This document shows positions 1 through 8,320 of a stretch of DNA of 45,135 bases, in pieces. The notes below the pieces were generated by a model that ran no database searches, was not told the DNA's origin, and was given only the letters and a program-made list of their open reading frames with translations. The stretch spans positions 1 to 45,135 of the forward strand of contig JADGPF010000004.1 in assembly GCA_017882585.1 (NCBI GenBank), read 5' to 3'. The translations under genes were made by a program, and so were the position numbers. This DNA is from Thermoleophilia bacterium. GTDB taxonomy: Bacteria > Actinomycetota > Thermoleophilia > Miltoncostaeales > Miltoncostaeaceae. Each line of letters opens with the position of its first letter. Positions within the stretch are counted from its first letter, which is position 1.

Positions 1-1120
1 AGTCCCGCTCGGGGACGATATTCCAGCGGTCGGCCAGGCGCCGCAGGTCGTCGTCCAGCGGCCCGGCGTCGGCGACCTCCCGACCGGTATGCACCGGCGA
101 TCCGCCCTTGAGCGACATGCAGCCGGCATTCTCGCCGATCGCGTTGATCTCCTCGATCTCTGACGTCGTCAACAGGATCGTCGCGGGAACGCTCGCCAGC
201 TCCTCGCGCTCTTGCTCGACCGGCTTGGCGCCCGGACCGGGCTCCTGGATCAGGGTCGGGACCACGCACGCGACGGCGGACTGGGCGAGCGTCCACTGGC
301 AGGCCAACTGGAGCGGGGTGAGTCCGTGACGATCCCCGATCGCACGCAGCTGGTCGAACCGGGTCCGCGCTTGGCCGACGCACCCGGCCGGTCGGAAGGC
401 TCGGTGGTCGTTGGGTGCGAGGTTCGCTTCGTCCGGCAGGTCGTCGTGGAAAACGCCGCCGTAGTCGACGACGCGGGCCAGCACCCGGACCTCGGCGGCC
501 GCACAGGCCGGCAGCACCATCCGCCCCGGCCACGGCTCGAACGGGTTCAGGATGAGCATGGCCCAGTCGATGAGTTCCCCGTATCGCTCCAGGCAACGCA
601 AAATGTCGAGCGTGAACCCGTTGGCCGGTCCTGGGGCCAGGCCCAGCGACGTTGCCAGGCCCTGCTCGCGCAGGCGCGCCATCCCCGTCTCCCACACGAC
701 CGAACTGGAGTAGCCGATCCGGTCGGGGTTGTGGAGCATCAGCAGGTCAAAGTGGTCGACCCCGCACCGCTCGAGGCTCGCCTCGCACGCGCGCTGGAGG
801 TACTCCGCGTACTTCTCCGGGGGACGCAGACGTGCGTCGGTAAAGCGCGGGAACCCCTTCGGCCCGTCGCGCTCGCCGCGGTAGAAGTCGTGCCCGATGG
901 CCGCGACGAGTCGGTAGCTCGCGCGCGGCAGATCGGCGATGGCGCGCCCAACCATCTCGTCCGCGGCACCGGTGCCGTACACATCGGCGGTCACGACGGT
1001 GCGGATCCGTGCGTCGGGGCGCACGAGCGCGAGGTAGCGGTCCTCGTCAAGGGGCAGGCCGAAGTGCATGAACCTCCCGCCGCTCCACGCGCCCAGCGCC
1101 GTGTGTCCCAAGTCGATCAT
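1..1120 (-). CDS. Aldo/keto reductase family protein, 3' part cut by window edge
   Basis: This minus-strand reading frame stays open for 373 codons and runs off the left edge, so the C-terminus is missing. The ATG at 1120 is chosen because the next residues (MIDLGHTALGAWSGG) look like the usual N-terminal beta-hairpin of the family. DVYGTG around residue 45 supplies the Asp and Tyr of the AKR tetrad, and LLMLHNPD supplies the His. The usual TK dipeptide that carries the catalytic Lys reads LVAAIGHDFY here, so the Lys is not evident. AKRs are cytosolic NAD(P)H-dependent carbonyl reductases; the substrate cannot be told. It diverges from the lipoprotein isomerase gene with about 150 bp between them. 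The family call is good; activity as a classical reductase is uncertain. Confidence 0.8.
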   Translation of the reverse strand, partial: MIDLGHTALGAWSGGRFMHFGLPLDEDRYLALVRPDARIRTVVTADVYGTGAADEMVGRAIADLPRASYRLVAAIGHDFYRGERDGPKGFPRFTDARLRPPEKYAEYLQRACEASLERCGVDHFDLLMLHNPDRIGYSSSVVWETGMARLREQGLATSLGLAPGPANGFTLDILRCLERYGELIDWAMLILNPFEPWPGRMVLPACAAAEVRVLARVVDYGGVFHDDLPDEANLAPNDHRAFRPAGCVGQARTRFDQLRAIGDRHGLTPLQLACQWTLAQSAVACVVPTLIQEPGPGAKPVEQEREELASVPATILLTTSEIEEINAIGENAGCMSLKGGSPVHTGREVADAGPLDDDLRRLADRWNIVPERD

Positions 1121-1259
1121 CGGCCGACAGGCTTGCAGGTTCCGGGCGCGGTGGGAACCCCGTCGCGCCAAACAACGAGGCTTGTCCGTGCGGTCGGGGC
1201 GCCGACGTCCCGGGCGGCGCGCGCGACCCGGCGAATCCCGATCCGTCGGGACAACCCGT

Positions 1260-1265
1260 TAGCCT
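1260..1265 (+). promoter_or_regulatory. Putative leaderless -10 element of the cyclophilin gene
   Basis: TAGCCT ends 8 nt before the ATG at 1274, and no Shine-Dalgarno sequence lies between. The same hexamer precedes dnaE and pheS at 7 and 8 nt. This spacing would put the transcription start at or next to the start codon. Confidence 0.4.
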
Positions 1266-1273
1266 CCCCGGCT

Positions 1274-1969
1274 ATGACCAACTGCACCCGACGCTCCATC
1301 GCCGCCGTCATCGCGACCGCGGGGCTGGTTGCCCTGACCGCCTGCGGCAGCTCGAGCTCCACTTCCACGACGTCCGCCACGGCCGGCAGCACGACCGCGT
1401 CGTCGGCGACGAGTGCGGGATGCTCGAACACGCCACCGAGCACACCGGCCGCGCCCAAGACGTACGCGTCGGCGCCCCACATGGCTATCTCGACCGCAAA
1501 GACATACACGGCGACGATGACCACCTCGTGCGGAGTGATCGTGATCCGACTCGAGCCCAAGCAGTCGCCCAAGGCGGTCAACAGCTTCGTGTTCCTCGCC
1601 GACCAGGGCTTCTACAACGGCCTGACCTTCCACCGGGTCATCCCTGGATTCGTGATTCAGGGCGGTGACCCGAAGGGCGACGGTACCGGCGGCCCCGGCT
1701 ACCAGTTTGCCGACGAGCTGCCGACGACCCCGTACACGCTCGGCGACGTGGCGATGGCGAACGCTGGACCCAACACCAACGGTTCGCAGTTCTTCATCGT
1801 CGAAGGCGTCCAGGGCACCCAGTTGCCGCTGCAGTACTCCCGGTTCGGGAAGGTGAGCTCCGGTATCGCAGTGGTGCACCGCATCGCCACCGTGCCCGCG
1901 GACGCCACGACCAACAAGCCCACCCAGCCCGTCTGGATCTACTCGGTCAAGATCGCGGTCGGTCCGTAA
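1274..1969 (+). CDS. Lipoprotein peptidyl-prolyl cis-trans isomerase, cyclophilin type
   Basis: A 231-residue exported cyclophilin that should catalyse proline cis-trans isomerisation during folding outside the cytoplasm. Residues 1-24 are a lipoprotein signal with lipobox LTAC, so Cys24 would be lipidated. A Ser/Thr/Ala-rich linker follows to about residue 65. The cyclophilin fold then shows FHRVIPGFVIQGGDP, MANAGPNTNGSQFFI and a final FGKV stretch; the Arg of FHR and the Gln/Phe of SQFF are the known active-site positions. The frame stays open far upstream, but the ATG at 1274 is the one giving a proper signal peptide, and it sits 8 nt after a TAGCCT element. It stands alone, with dtxR next on the same strand. 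Confidence 0.9.
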   Translation: MTNCTRRSIAAVIATAGLVALTACGSSSSTSTTSATAGSTTASSATSAGCSNTPPSTPAAPKTYASAPHMAISTAKTYTATMTTSCGVIVIRLEPKQSPKAVNSFVFLADQGFYNGLTFHRVIPGFVIQGGDPKGDGTGGPGYQFADELPTTPYTLGDVAMANAGPNTNGSQFFIVEGVQGTQLPLQYSRFGKVSSGIAVVHRIATVPADATTNKPTQPVWIYSVKIAVGP

Positions 1970-1983
1970 CGCTCGCCCGCTCG

Positions 1984-2005
1984 GCGCTCGGCTATCATCG
2001 AGCGC
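1984..2005 (+). promoter_or_regulatory. Inverted repeat enclosing the putative dtxR -10 element
   Basis: Arms GCGCTCG (1984-1990) and CGAGCGC (1999-2005) are perfect complements around an 8-nt loop that contains TATCAT (1993-1998). TATCAT ends 8 nt before the ATG at 2007, as for a leaderless promoter. The repeat could be an operator for dtxR, a stem-loop ending the cyclophilin transcript 15 nt after its stop, or both. It does not resemble the known DtxR iron box. Confidence 0.4.
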
Positions 2006-2006
2006 G

Positions 2007-2690
2007 ATGGCCACACGGGCGCACTCGACCGCCGACTACCTGGAAGCGCTGTATTTTCTGGCGTTTCCGATCGGCGAATACGGGCCCGTCGTCGGCCGCG
2101 GGCCAGCTCCCGCCGCACGCGTCGCCGAGCTGCTCGGCGTCAGCGCCGCCACTGCCAGCGAGATGCTCAAGCGCCTCGAGTCCGACGGACTGGTCTCGCG
2201 GACCACGGGCCGCCCCGTGCTCACCGACCGCGGCCGCGTCGAGGCGGAGCGCATCGTGCACAATCACCGCATCATCGAACGGTTCCTCACCGACTTCATG
2301 GACTACACGCCCGCCGAGTCGCATGAACATGCCGATGCCATGGGCGATGCGTTCGATGATGAGATGGTCGCGCGTCTGGCCGACCGGCTCGGGCATCCGG
2401 ATCGCTGTCCGCACGGCTGGCCGATCGACACCGCCTTCGAACAGGCCGAGAATCGGGACCTGCGCCCGCTGAGTGCGGTCGACGCGCCCGCAACGGTCAT
2501 GATTGTCCGGCTGGCCGAGCACAACGGCGATCTTCTGCAGTGGTTCTACGATCACGGGCTGATTCCCGGAACGCGGCTCGAGCTCATGTCGGCCGAACCC
2601 GCGGCCGGCCAACGCACGATCCGCGTTGCCGGAATCGAGCGCGAGGTCGCCGATACCGCCGCGGCAGGGCTGTACGTGCGCGCGGCCTGA
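2007..2690 (+). CDS. DtxR/MntR-family metal-dependent transcriptional regulator
   Basis: A 227-residue cytosolic repressor of the DtxR type. Residues about 10-75 form the winged helix (RVAELLGVSAATASEMLKRL then GLVSRTTGRPVLTDRG). Residues about 80-140 are the dimerisation and metal-binding helices, ending in the family hallmark CPHGWPI. The C-terminal third is the FeoA/SH3-like domain (PGTRLELM). The family normally uses a Glu-His pair (DtxR E105/H106) as metal ligands inside a HxEA...EH helix. Here that helix reads HEHADAMGDAF, so aligned Glu and His appear replaced by Gly and Asp. Start and fold are clear; the metal sensed is not. The stop lies 2 bp from the convergent Cys-rich gene. Confidence 0.88.
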   Translation: MATRAHSTADYLEALYFLAFPIGEYGPVVGRGPAPAARVAELLGVSAATASEMLKRLESDGLVSRTTGRPVLTDRGRVEAERIVHNHRIIERFLTDFMDYTPAESHEHADAMGDAFDDEMVARLADRLGHPDRCPHGWPIDTAFEQAENRDLRPLSAVDAPATVMIVRLAEHNGDLLQWFYDHGLIPGTRLELMSAEPAAGQRTIRVAGIEREVADTAAAGLYVRAA

Positions 2691-2692
2691 GT

Positions 2693-3133
2693 TCACTCCG
2701 GGGCGGCCACCGCGGGCGCACTATCCAGAAAGCCAGGATTGACACACGGATCGTGCGGGCGATGGGCGAAGGGCTGCTCGATCGCACAGTGGCACATGGG
2801 CGTCGGCTCGCGCCACACGCGCAGACCGCCGAACCCCGCCCGCGTGCGCTGCAAGGCGCGGAACCGCTCGAGGTCAATCTCCGCCCAGAAGACCTTGTCC
2901 AGGCACCCCATGACCTGGCGCCCGTCGCGCTCGTAGGTGTACAGGCGTGGGCATCCGGATTCCTGACACCCCGACGGGTACACGACCCGCTCGCACCGCA
3001 CCGCGCACCGGCCGCAGAGCCCAGGACCGGTATCCGGAAACGGTGTGCCCGTGCGCGATCCGGGACGCAGGGCGGGGATGGGCGGATGATCGTTCAGCGC
3101 GGTGCTCCATCGGCGGGTTTCAGGTTCCGGCAT
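2693..3133 (-). CDS. Cys-rich conserved-looking hypothetical protein
   Basis: A 146-residue protein I cannot assign to a named family. It has nine cysteines: a CGRCAVRC cluster near residue 40, three more single Cys in SGCQESGCP and MGCLDK, a CHC pair near residue 113, and one in DPCVNP. The spacing suggests bound zinc or an iron-sulfur cluster rather than disulfides, since no signal peptide is visible. DKVFWAEIDLERFRALQ in the middle looks like ordinary folded protein. It lies between convergent dtxR and upstream dnaE, transcribed in the same direction as dnaE and 70 bp after it, so it may be co-transcribed with dnaE. The function is unknown. Confidence 0.6.
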   Translation of the reverse strand: MPEPETRRWSTALNDHPPIPALRPGSRTGTPFPDTGPGLCGRCAVRCERVVYPSGCQESGCPRLYTYERDGRQVMGCLDKVFWAEIDLERFRALQRTRAGFGGLRVWREPTPMCHCAIEQPFAHRPHDPCVNPGFLDSAPAVAAPE

Positions 3134-3202
3134 CCGACGGTAGCGCAGGTGTCACGAGCGCGCCATCGCTGCGGTCGGATCCTGCGCCGCGCCCGGATCC
3201 GC

Positions 3203-6200
3203 CTATCTGACCACGCACTCAGCGCCGAGGAGCGTCTTGAGCGACGCCTGCAGGCTGCCGTCGCGCGGGTTGACCCGATAGCGGTCGCCGAAGCGGTACC
3301 GGTAGGCCCCGTCGTCGGTCTCCATCACCATCACGACCGGCGCCTCGCCGCCGTGATCGACCAACAACTGGCGCAGCTGCGGGAGGTGCTCCGGGCCGAG
3401 GTGGGAGGCGTGCACCCGCAGGGTAAGCCGGTGCTCCTCGCGATCCGGATCGACGGCGAAGGCCTCGATACTGCGCGCGACGATCTTCGTCTCCCCCTCC
3501 CCCTTCTGATCGATGCGGCCCTGCACCAAGACGATCGCGTCGGCGACCAGCTGCTGCCGCGCCTCGGTCAGCACGGCCGGCACGACAACGACCTCGACCG
3601 AGCCTTCCAGGTCGTCGAGCCGGATGAACATCATCGGCTCCCCGCGACGGGTCGAGATCGCCTTGATGGCACCGATCATCCCGCCCACGGTCACGAACGC
3701 CCCGTCCGGGTGGTCGTCCAGGCGCCCCAGGCTGCAGGTCACCGCTCGCTCCAGCTGGTTGCGGCAGTCCTGGAGCGGATGGCTCGAGACATAGAGCCCG
3801 AGGGCCTCCTTTTCGGCCGCCAACAGGTCCTCGCGCGTGAACTCCTCACCCGGGATTGGCGGGTCGAGGTCCACCGGCGCCACGGTCGCGTCCGCATCAT
3901 GCCCGGCGAACAGCGACGCCTGCCCCGCCGCCGCGTCGCTGCGGGCCCGTGAGGCCGCGCCCATTGCGGCCGGCAGGACCTCGAGGATCCCAAAGCGCGT
4001 CGCACCGGTCGAATCGAAGGCGCCCGCCCGGATCAGACTCTCCAGGGCCCGCTTGTTGACCTGCGCCTGGTCGACGCGGCGGCAGAAGTCCCAGATCGAG
4101 GTGAATGGCCCGCCGGAGCCGCGCGCGTCAAGGATGACGCCAACGGCATTCTCCCCGACACCCTTGACCGCGGTCAGGCCGAATCGGATCTCCGTCGCGC
4201 CGGTCACCGCGAAATCCGAGCGGCTGGCGTTGGCATCGGGCGGCAGTACCGACAGGCCCATGTCCTGGGAGGCGGCGACGTAGAACGGCACCCGATCCTT
4301 GGTGTCCATCACCGACGACATCAGCGCCGCCATGTACTCGGCCGGGTAGTTGCATTTCAGATAGGCCGTCCGGTATGCGAGCAGGCCGTAGCAGGCGGCG
4401 TGAGACTTGTTGAACGAGTAGTCGCCGGCGGCTTCGCACAGCGCCCACAGGTCGGCGGCAACTCGCTTGTCGGTACCCGTTGCGATGCAGCCGTCGATGA
4501 ACTCGTCCTTCAACGACGCCATCAGGTCCTTATCCTTCTTGCCCACGGCCTTGCGCAGGTCATCCGCACGGGCGGGCGAGAAGCCGGCGAGCTCGCGCGA
4601 GATCGCCATGAGCTGCTCTTGGTAGATCGCCACACCGTAGGTCGGGCCGGTAATCGGCACCAGGCGCGGGTCGGGGAGATCCACCTTGCCCGGATCGCGC
4701 TTGTTGCGGGCGTAGGTCGAGATGAAGGCCATCGGGCCGGGTCGGTACAGGGCCACCAGCGCGATCAGGTCGGCGAACTCGGTCGGCCCGACCTCGCGCA
4801 AGGCGTCGCGCATCCCCGAGGACTCGAACTGGAACACCCCCAGACCCTCGCCGCGGGTCAGCATCTCGTACGTGGGGGCGTGGTCCATCGGCAGCGTGTC
4901 GATGTCGAGATCGAAGCCGTGGGTTTCCTGGATCAGCTCGACGCACTTTTGGATGATGTCCAGGTTGCGCAGGCCCAGAAAATCCATCTTCAGGAGGCCG
5001 AGCGCCTCCACATCATGGTCGGGCACCTGGGTGACCACGTTGCCGTCGTCATCGATGCGCACCGGGATGTAATCGGTCACGTCGCTTGGGGCGATCACGA
5101 CCCCGGCGGCGTGGACACCTTCGTTGCGCACCAGCCCTTCGAGCGGGCGCGCGGTGTCGATGATCTTCTTGGCCGCCTCGTCGGACTCGTAGGCCTGGTG
5201 GAGCTCGCTGCCCTCCTTGAGGGCGTCCTCCAGCCGAATGCCGATCGGACGCTCCGGGACGAGCTTGGCGATGCGGTCGACCTGGCCGTAGCTGTAGCCG
5301 AGCACGCGCCCCGCGTCGCGCACCACGGCGCGTGCGAGCAGCTTGCCGAACGTGCCGATGCGGGCCACCGAGCCCTGCCCGTAGCGTTCGGTGACGTACT
5401 TGACCACGCGATCGCGGCCGTTCTGGGCAAAGTCGGTATCGATATCTGGCAGGCTCTTGCGCCCCGGGTTCAGGAAGCGCTCGAACAGCAGCCCGTGCTC
5501 GAGCGGATCCAGATCGGTGATCCGCAGGGTAAAGGCCACGAGCGAGCCTGCGGCCGAGCCACGGCCGGGGCCCACCGCCACGCCGTTGTCGCGTGCCCAA
5601 CGGATGTAGTCCCAGACGATCAGAAAGTAGGAGGAAAAGCCCATCTCCTCGATCACGTCAAGCTCGAAGCGCAGCCGGTTCTCGGCGCCGTTTGGCGGTT
5701 GTCCGGCGTAGCGGCGCTCCATGCCCTCACGGCACAGGCGCTCCAGGTACGCGCTCGGCGTGGAACCGTCGGGCACCGGGAACCGGGGCAGCTTCACCTC
5801 GCCGATGGGGAGGTCCAGGCCGCCGCAACGCGCGGCGATCTCCAGCGAGACCGGGATCGCGGCGGTGTAGTCGGGCAGCGCCAGCGCCATCTCGGCCCCG
5901 GTCTTTAGGTAGAACTCCTTCGTGTCGAACCGGAAGCGGTTCGGGTTCGACAGCACGTCGCGGGTCTGGATCGCGAGCAGCGCCTCATGGGCGTCGGCGT
6001 CGTGCTGGCAGACATAGTGGGCGTCACAGGTGGCGACCATCGTCCGGCCGGCGTCGCGCGCCAGCTTGGCGAGCTCGATGTTGATCTTGTGCTGGATCGG
6101 GATCCCTGAGTCTTGGATCTCGACGTAGACGTCGTCGGCGCCGAAGATCTGCACCAACCGGTCGAGCTCGGCGCGAGCGCCCGGAAGGTCGTCATGCTCG

Positions 6201-6640
6201 ACCAGGCCGCAAATCGTGCCCGACAGGCAGCCGGTCAGGGCGATGACCCCGTCGGCGTGCTGGGCCATGAGCTCGTAGTCGATCCGGGGCTTGCGATGGT
6301 AGCCCTCCAGAAAGCCCTTCGAGCACAGCTTGATCAGATTGTAGTAGCCGGTTGTGTTCTCGGCCAGCAGCGTGATGTGGGCACGGCGCTCCCGCCCGGG
6401 GCGGGCGTGGCGGTCCGGCACGAGGTACGCCTCGAGGCCGACGATCGGGGTGATGCCCCGCTTCTTGGCGGCCCGGTAGAGCTCGATTGCACCGCTCATT
6501 ACCCCGTGGTCGGTGAGCGCCGCGGCGCTCTGGCCCATCTCCTCGACCCGGTCCAGCAGGCGCCCGATCTTGCACGCTCCGTCCAGGATCGAATAGTCCG
6601 AGTGGACATGGAGGTGAACGAAATCTGAAGCCCCGGCCAT
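3203..6640 (-). CDS. dnaE: DNA polymerase III alpha subunit
   Basis: The replicative polymerase core, 1145 residues, within the usual length for DnaE. The N-terminal PHP domain starts with HLHVHSDYSILDGA at residues 9-22. The polymerase domain shows GPGRGSAAGS near residue 357 and the catalytic PDIDTDF near residue 398, whose Asp residues bind the two metals. Helix-hairpin-helix and OB-fold regions (FVTVGGMIGAIKAI) follow, and the tail reads like the C-terminal tau-binding region. The frame extends 16 codons further upstream, but the ATG at 6640 is preferred because the protein then begins just before the PHP motif, and a TAGCCT element ends 7 nt before it. It acts with beta clamp, tau and epsilon subunits not found here. 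Confidence 0.97.
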   Translation of the reverse strand: MAGASDFVHLHVHSDYSILDGACKIGRLLDRVEEMGQSAAALTDHGVMSGAIELYRAAKKRGITPIVGLEAYLVPDRHARPGRERRAHITLLAENTTGYYNLIKLCSKGFLEGYHRKPRIDYELMAQHADGVIALTGCLSGTICGLVEHDDLPGARAELDRLVQIFGADDVYVEIQDSGIPIQHKINIELAKLARDAGRTMVATCDAHYVCQHDADAHEALLAIQTRDVLSNPNRFRFDTKEFYLKTGAEMALALPDYTAAIPVSLEIAARCGGLDLPIGEVKLPRFPVPDGSTPSAYLERLCREGMERRYAGQPPNGAENRLRFELDVIEEMGFSSYFLIVWDYIRWARDNGVAVGPGRGSAAGSLVAFTLRITDLDPLEHGLLFERFLNPGRKSLPDIDTDFAQNGRDRVVKYVTERYGQGSVARIGTFGKLLARAVVRDAGRVLGYSYGQVDRIAKLVPERPIGIRLEDALKEGSELHQAYESDEAAKKIIDTARPLEGLVRNEGVHAAGVVIAPSDVTDYIPVRIDDDGNVVTQVPDHDVEALGLLKMDFLGLRNLDIIQKCVELIQETHGFDLDIDTLPMDHAPTYEMLTRGEGLGVFQFESSGMRDALREVGPTEFADLIALVALYRPGPMAFISTYARNKRDPGKVDLPDPRLVPITGPTYGVAIYQEQLMAISRELAGFSPARADDLRKAVGKKDKDLMASLKDEFIDGCIATGTDKRVAADLWALCEAAGDYSFNKSHAACYGLLAYRTAYLKCNYPAEYMAALMSSVMDTKDRVPFYVAASQDMGLSVLPPDANASRSDFAVTGATEIRFGLTAVKGVGENAVGVILDARGSGGPFTSIWDFCRRVDQAQVNKRALESLIRAGAFDSTGATRFGILEVLPAAMGAASRARSDAAAGQASLFAGHDADATVAPVDLDPPIPGEEFTREDLLAAEKEALGLYVSSHPLQDCRNQLERAVTCSLGRLDDHPDGAFVTVGGMIGAIKAISTRRGEPMMFIRLDDLEGSVEVVVVPAVLTEARQQLVADAIVLVQGRIDQKGEGETKIVARSIEAFAVDPDREEHRLTLRVHASHLGPEHLPQLRQLLVDHGGEAPVVMVMETDDGAYRYRFGDRYRVNPRDGSLQASLKTLLGAECVVR

Positions 6641-6647
6641 TCCGCTC

Positions 6648-6653
6648 AGGCTA
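6648..6653 (-). promoter_or_regulatory. Putative leaderless -10 element of dnaE
   Basis: On the minus strand TAGCCT ends 7 nt before the dnaE ATG. It is the same hexamer, at nearly the same distance, as before the cyclophilin gene and pheS. Confidence 0.4.
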
Positions 6654-6754
6654 ACCCCCGCCTCAGACGTCAGCAAGGGCGCTGGCACCCAAGATGTGGG
6701 GTGTCAGCGGCCGTTTCGACGCCGCCCCTCGCCTCGCCGACACGCCCGGATCCG

Positions 6755-7384
6755 CTAGGCCTCGACGCCGTGGTGTGCGAGCGCCAACAGGCCCCACTCA
6801 CCGCCGATCACGAGGATCTTTCCGTCAGCCGACCACGCCCCGCACCGCGCCCACCGGATCAGCCGGCACAGCGAGCGATCGTCGGTACGCACGATTGCCA
6901 GCGAGGATACCCGTGCCGACTCGACCACGGGCACCGCGGCGACGGTTCCGCCAGGCGCGAACACCGTCTGCGGGGGCAGCTCGCCGGCGGAGAGGTCCAC
7001 AAGGAGGACGGGCGTCACCGCCTCCACGGCCGCATCGTTGCCGGTGCGGTCCTCGACGCTCAGCCGCAGGTCCGGCAGTGACCACACCCGGCGTACGCCC
7101 GGGGACGCGCCGGCGATCGAGCCGTCGGCCTCCGCCGTCAGCACCAACGCCGGCTCGCGCGCGGCCGCGACGATCCGTACCGGGCCGGCGCCGGCGACGC
7201 CGAGCGTCGCGTCCAGGCCCGACAGGGTGACGGTGGTCTGGGGGGCCGGCATCCGCATCAGGCCGTTCGGCGGCTCGGCCCGACGGCGCCCGGGCCGCAC
7301 CCCACGGCGCTGCAGGACATCGAGGATCCCGGACCACGGACCGGGATCGTCGGCGAGGACGGGCTGGGGTGGAAGCGTGCTCAT
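6755..7384 (-). CDS. Hypothetical propeller-like protein with GGEWG motif, short paralogue
   Basis: A 209-residue protein of unknown function. The start is the ATG at 7384, which overlaps the stop of the upstream gene by 4 bp (ATGA), so the two are almost certainly translationally coupled. The sequence is a run of short beta-strand-like segments with Asp-Gly turns, as in beta-propellers. Its end (SLAIVRTDDRS, then CGAWSADGKILVIGGEWGLLALA) repeats the pattern seen at the end of its neighbour (AIVRADDGA, then IALGADRRIVVGGEWGMALI). The two therefore look like diverged tandem duplicates, this one lacking about 100 N-terminal residues. No signal peptide or membrane segment is seen. Confidence 0.65.
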   Translation of the reverse strand: MSTLPPQPVLADDPGPWSGILDVLQRRGVRPGRRRAEPPNGLMRMPAPQTTVTLSGLDATLGVAGAGPVRIVAAAREPALVLTAEADGSIAGASPGVRRVWSLPDLRLSVEDRTGNDAAVEAVTPVLLVDLSAGELPPQTVFAPGGTVAAVPVVESARVSSLAIVRTDDRSLCRLIRWARCGAWSADGKILVIGGEWGLLALAHHGVEA

Positions 7385-8304
7385 GTGGACTCCTCGACAG
7401 GAACGATCAGGGCCATCCCCCACTCGCCGCCGACGACGATACGCCGATCGGCGCCCAAGGCGATGGACGAGGCGCCACCGACCCAGACCGCAACCGCGCC
7501 GTCGTCGGCGCGGACAATCGCGACGGCGCTTGGGCTGGCGAGCGTCGCCCACGCACCGTCGTCCGAGAGTGAGATGTCGCGGACGTCGGCGATGACCGGA
7601 TGCCAGCGGGCGTCGGGCTCGCCGGGTGCGCAGCGCACAAGGTCACCGTCCGCCGTGAGCGCCAAGACCCGCTCCGCGCCCGCCGCTCCGACCAGCCGCC
7701 GCACCGGTGCGCCGGTGCCCGCGTGCAGATCCTCTGCCGGCGCCATCGCACCGCCGCGTGAGAGCCACAGCTGCTCGCCGGCAAAGGCGAGCCCGTCGAT
7801 CTCGCCGGCGTACTCGGCGACCGACACACCGCCGGCAAGCGGAACGACCATCGTCGTGCCCGCCTCGTGGACCGCGATGTTCTGGGCACTGGCGGAGATC
7901 GCCGCGGGTCCCGCGCCGAGATCCGACAGGCGATCGCCGAGACTCGGCAGCACCACGGCGCGCCAGCCATCGTCGGCGCGCAGCAGCGCGGCGTTCGCCC
8001 GACCCGCCCCAACGGCCTCCACGAGCCCCGGCGGGCGGCGATCGAACGCACGCGAGAGGTCCGGCAGCACGATCGACTGCACCACACCGGGCAGCCAACT
8101 GAGCACCATCGCCCCGCCCGCGGACGCCGACAGACCCACGGTCGGATACGGGGATGCGACCGACAGCTGGATCTGGGCCCATCGGGCAACCGCAGCGCCC
8201 GCCGGCGCCGTCTCCGGCTCCAAGGACAGTCCCTCGCGACCACGCGCCAGCCGGCAGACCGGTGGGCTGGCGGCCCTGTGGATCCGCAGTCGCTGCGGCG
8301 GCAT
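7381..8304 (-). CDS. Hypothetical propeller-like protein with GGEWG motif, downstream of argG
   Basis: A 307-residue protein with no family I can name. The ATG at 8304 is chosen because it lies 17 nt after the argG stop; longer versions would run into argG. The body consists of repeated strand-turn units such as VLALTADGDLVR and ISLSDDGAWATLAS, resembling WD40-type propeller blades without classical WD ends. It closes with RIVVGGEWGMALI, shared with the next gene. Coupling is tight on both sides: argG upstream, and an ATGA overlap with the short paralogue downstream. An operon with argG is inferred, but no link to arginine synthesis can be read from the protein. Confidence 0.65.
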   Translation of the reverse strand: MPPQRLRIHRAASPPVCRLARGREGLSLEPETAPAGAAVARWAQIQLSVASPYPTVGLSASAGGAMVLSWLPGVVQSIVLPDLSRAFDRRPPGLVEAVGAGRANAALLRADDGWRAVVLPSLGDRLSDLGAGPAAISASAQNIAVHEAGTTMVVPLAGGVSVAEYAGEIDGLAFAGEQLWLSRGGAMAPAEDLHAGTGAPVRRLVGAAGAERVLALTADGDLVRCAPGEPDARWHPVIADVRDISLSDDGAWATLASPSAVAIVRADDGAVAVWVGGASSIALGADRRIVVGGEWGMALIVPVEEST

Positions 8305-8320
8305 GACCCGGCGCACCGGC

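Noticed and set aside
212-1273. Long N-terminal extension of the cyclophilin frame
   Set aside because: It is antisense to the clear aldo/keto reductase, has no signal or domain, and the lipoprotein signal starts only at 1274.
1984-2005. DtxR iron-box in front of dtxR
   Set aside because: The repeat GCGCTCG-N8-CGAGCGC does not match the TTAGGTTAGSCTAACCTAA-type consensus, so I list it only as an inverted repeat.
4400-5908. Plus-strand 500-codon frame across dnaE
   Set aside because: Antisense to a conserved gene; no recognisable domain, composition typical of a complementary-strand frame in GC-rich DNA.
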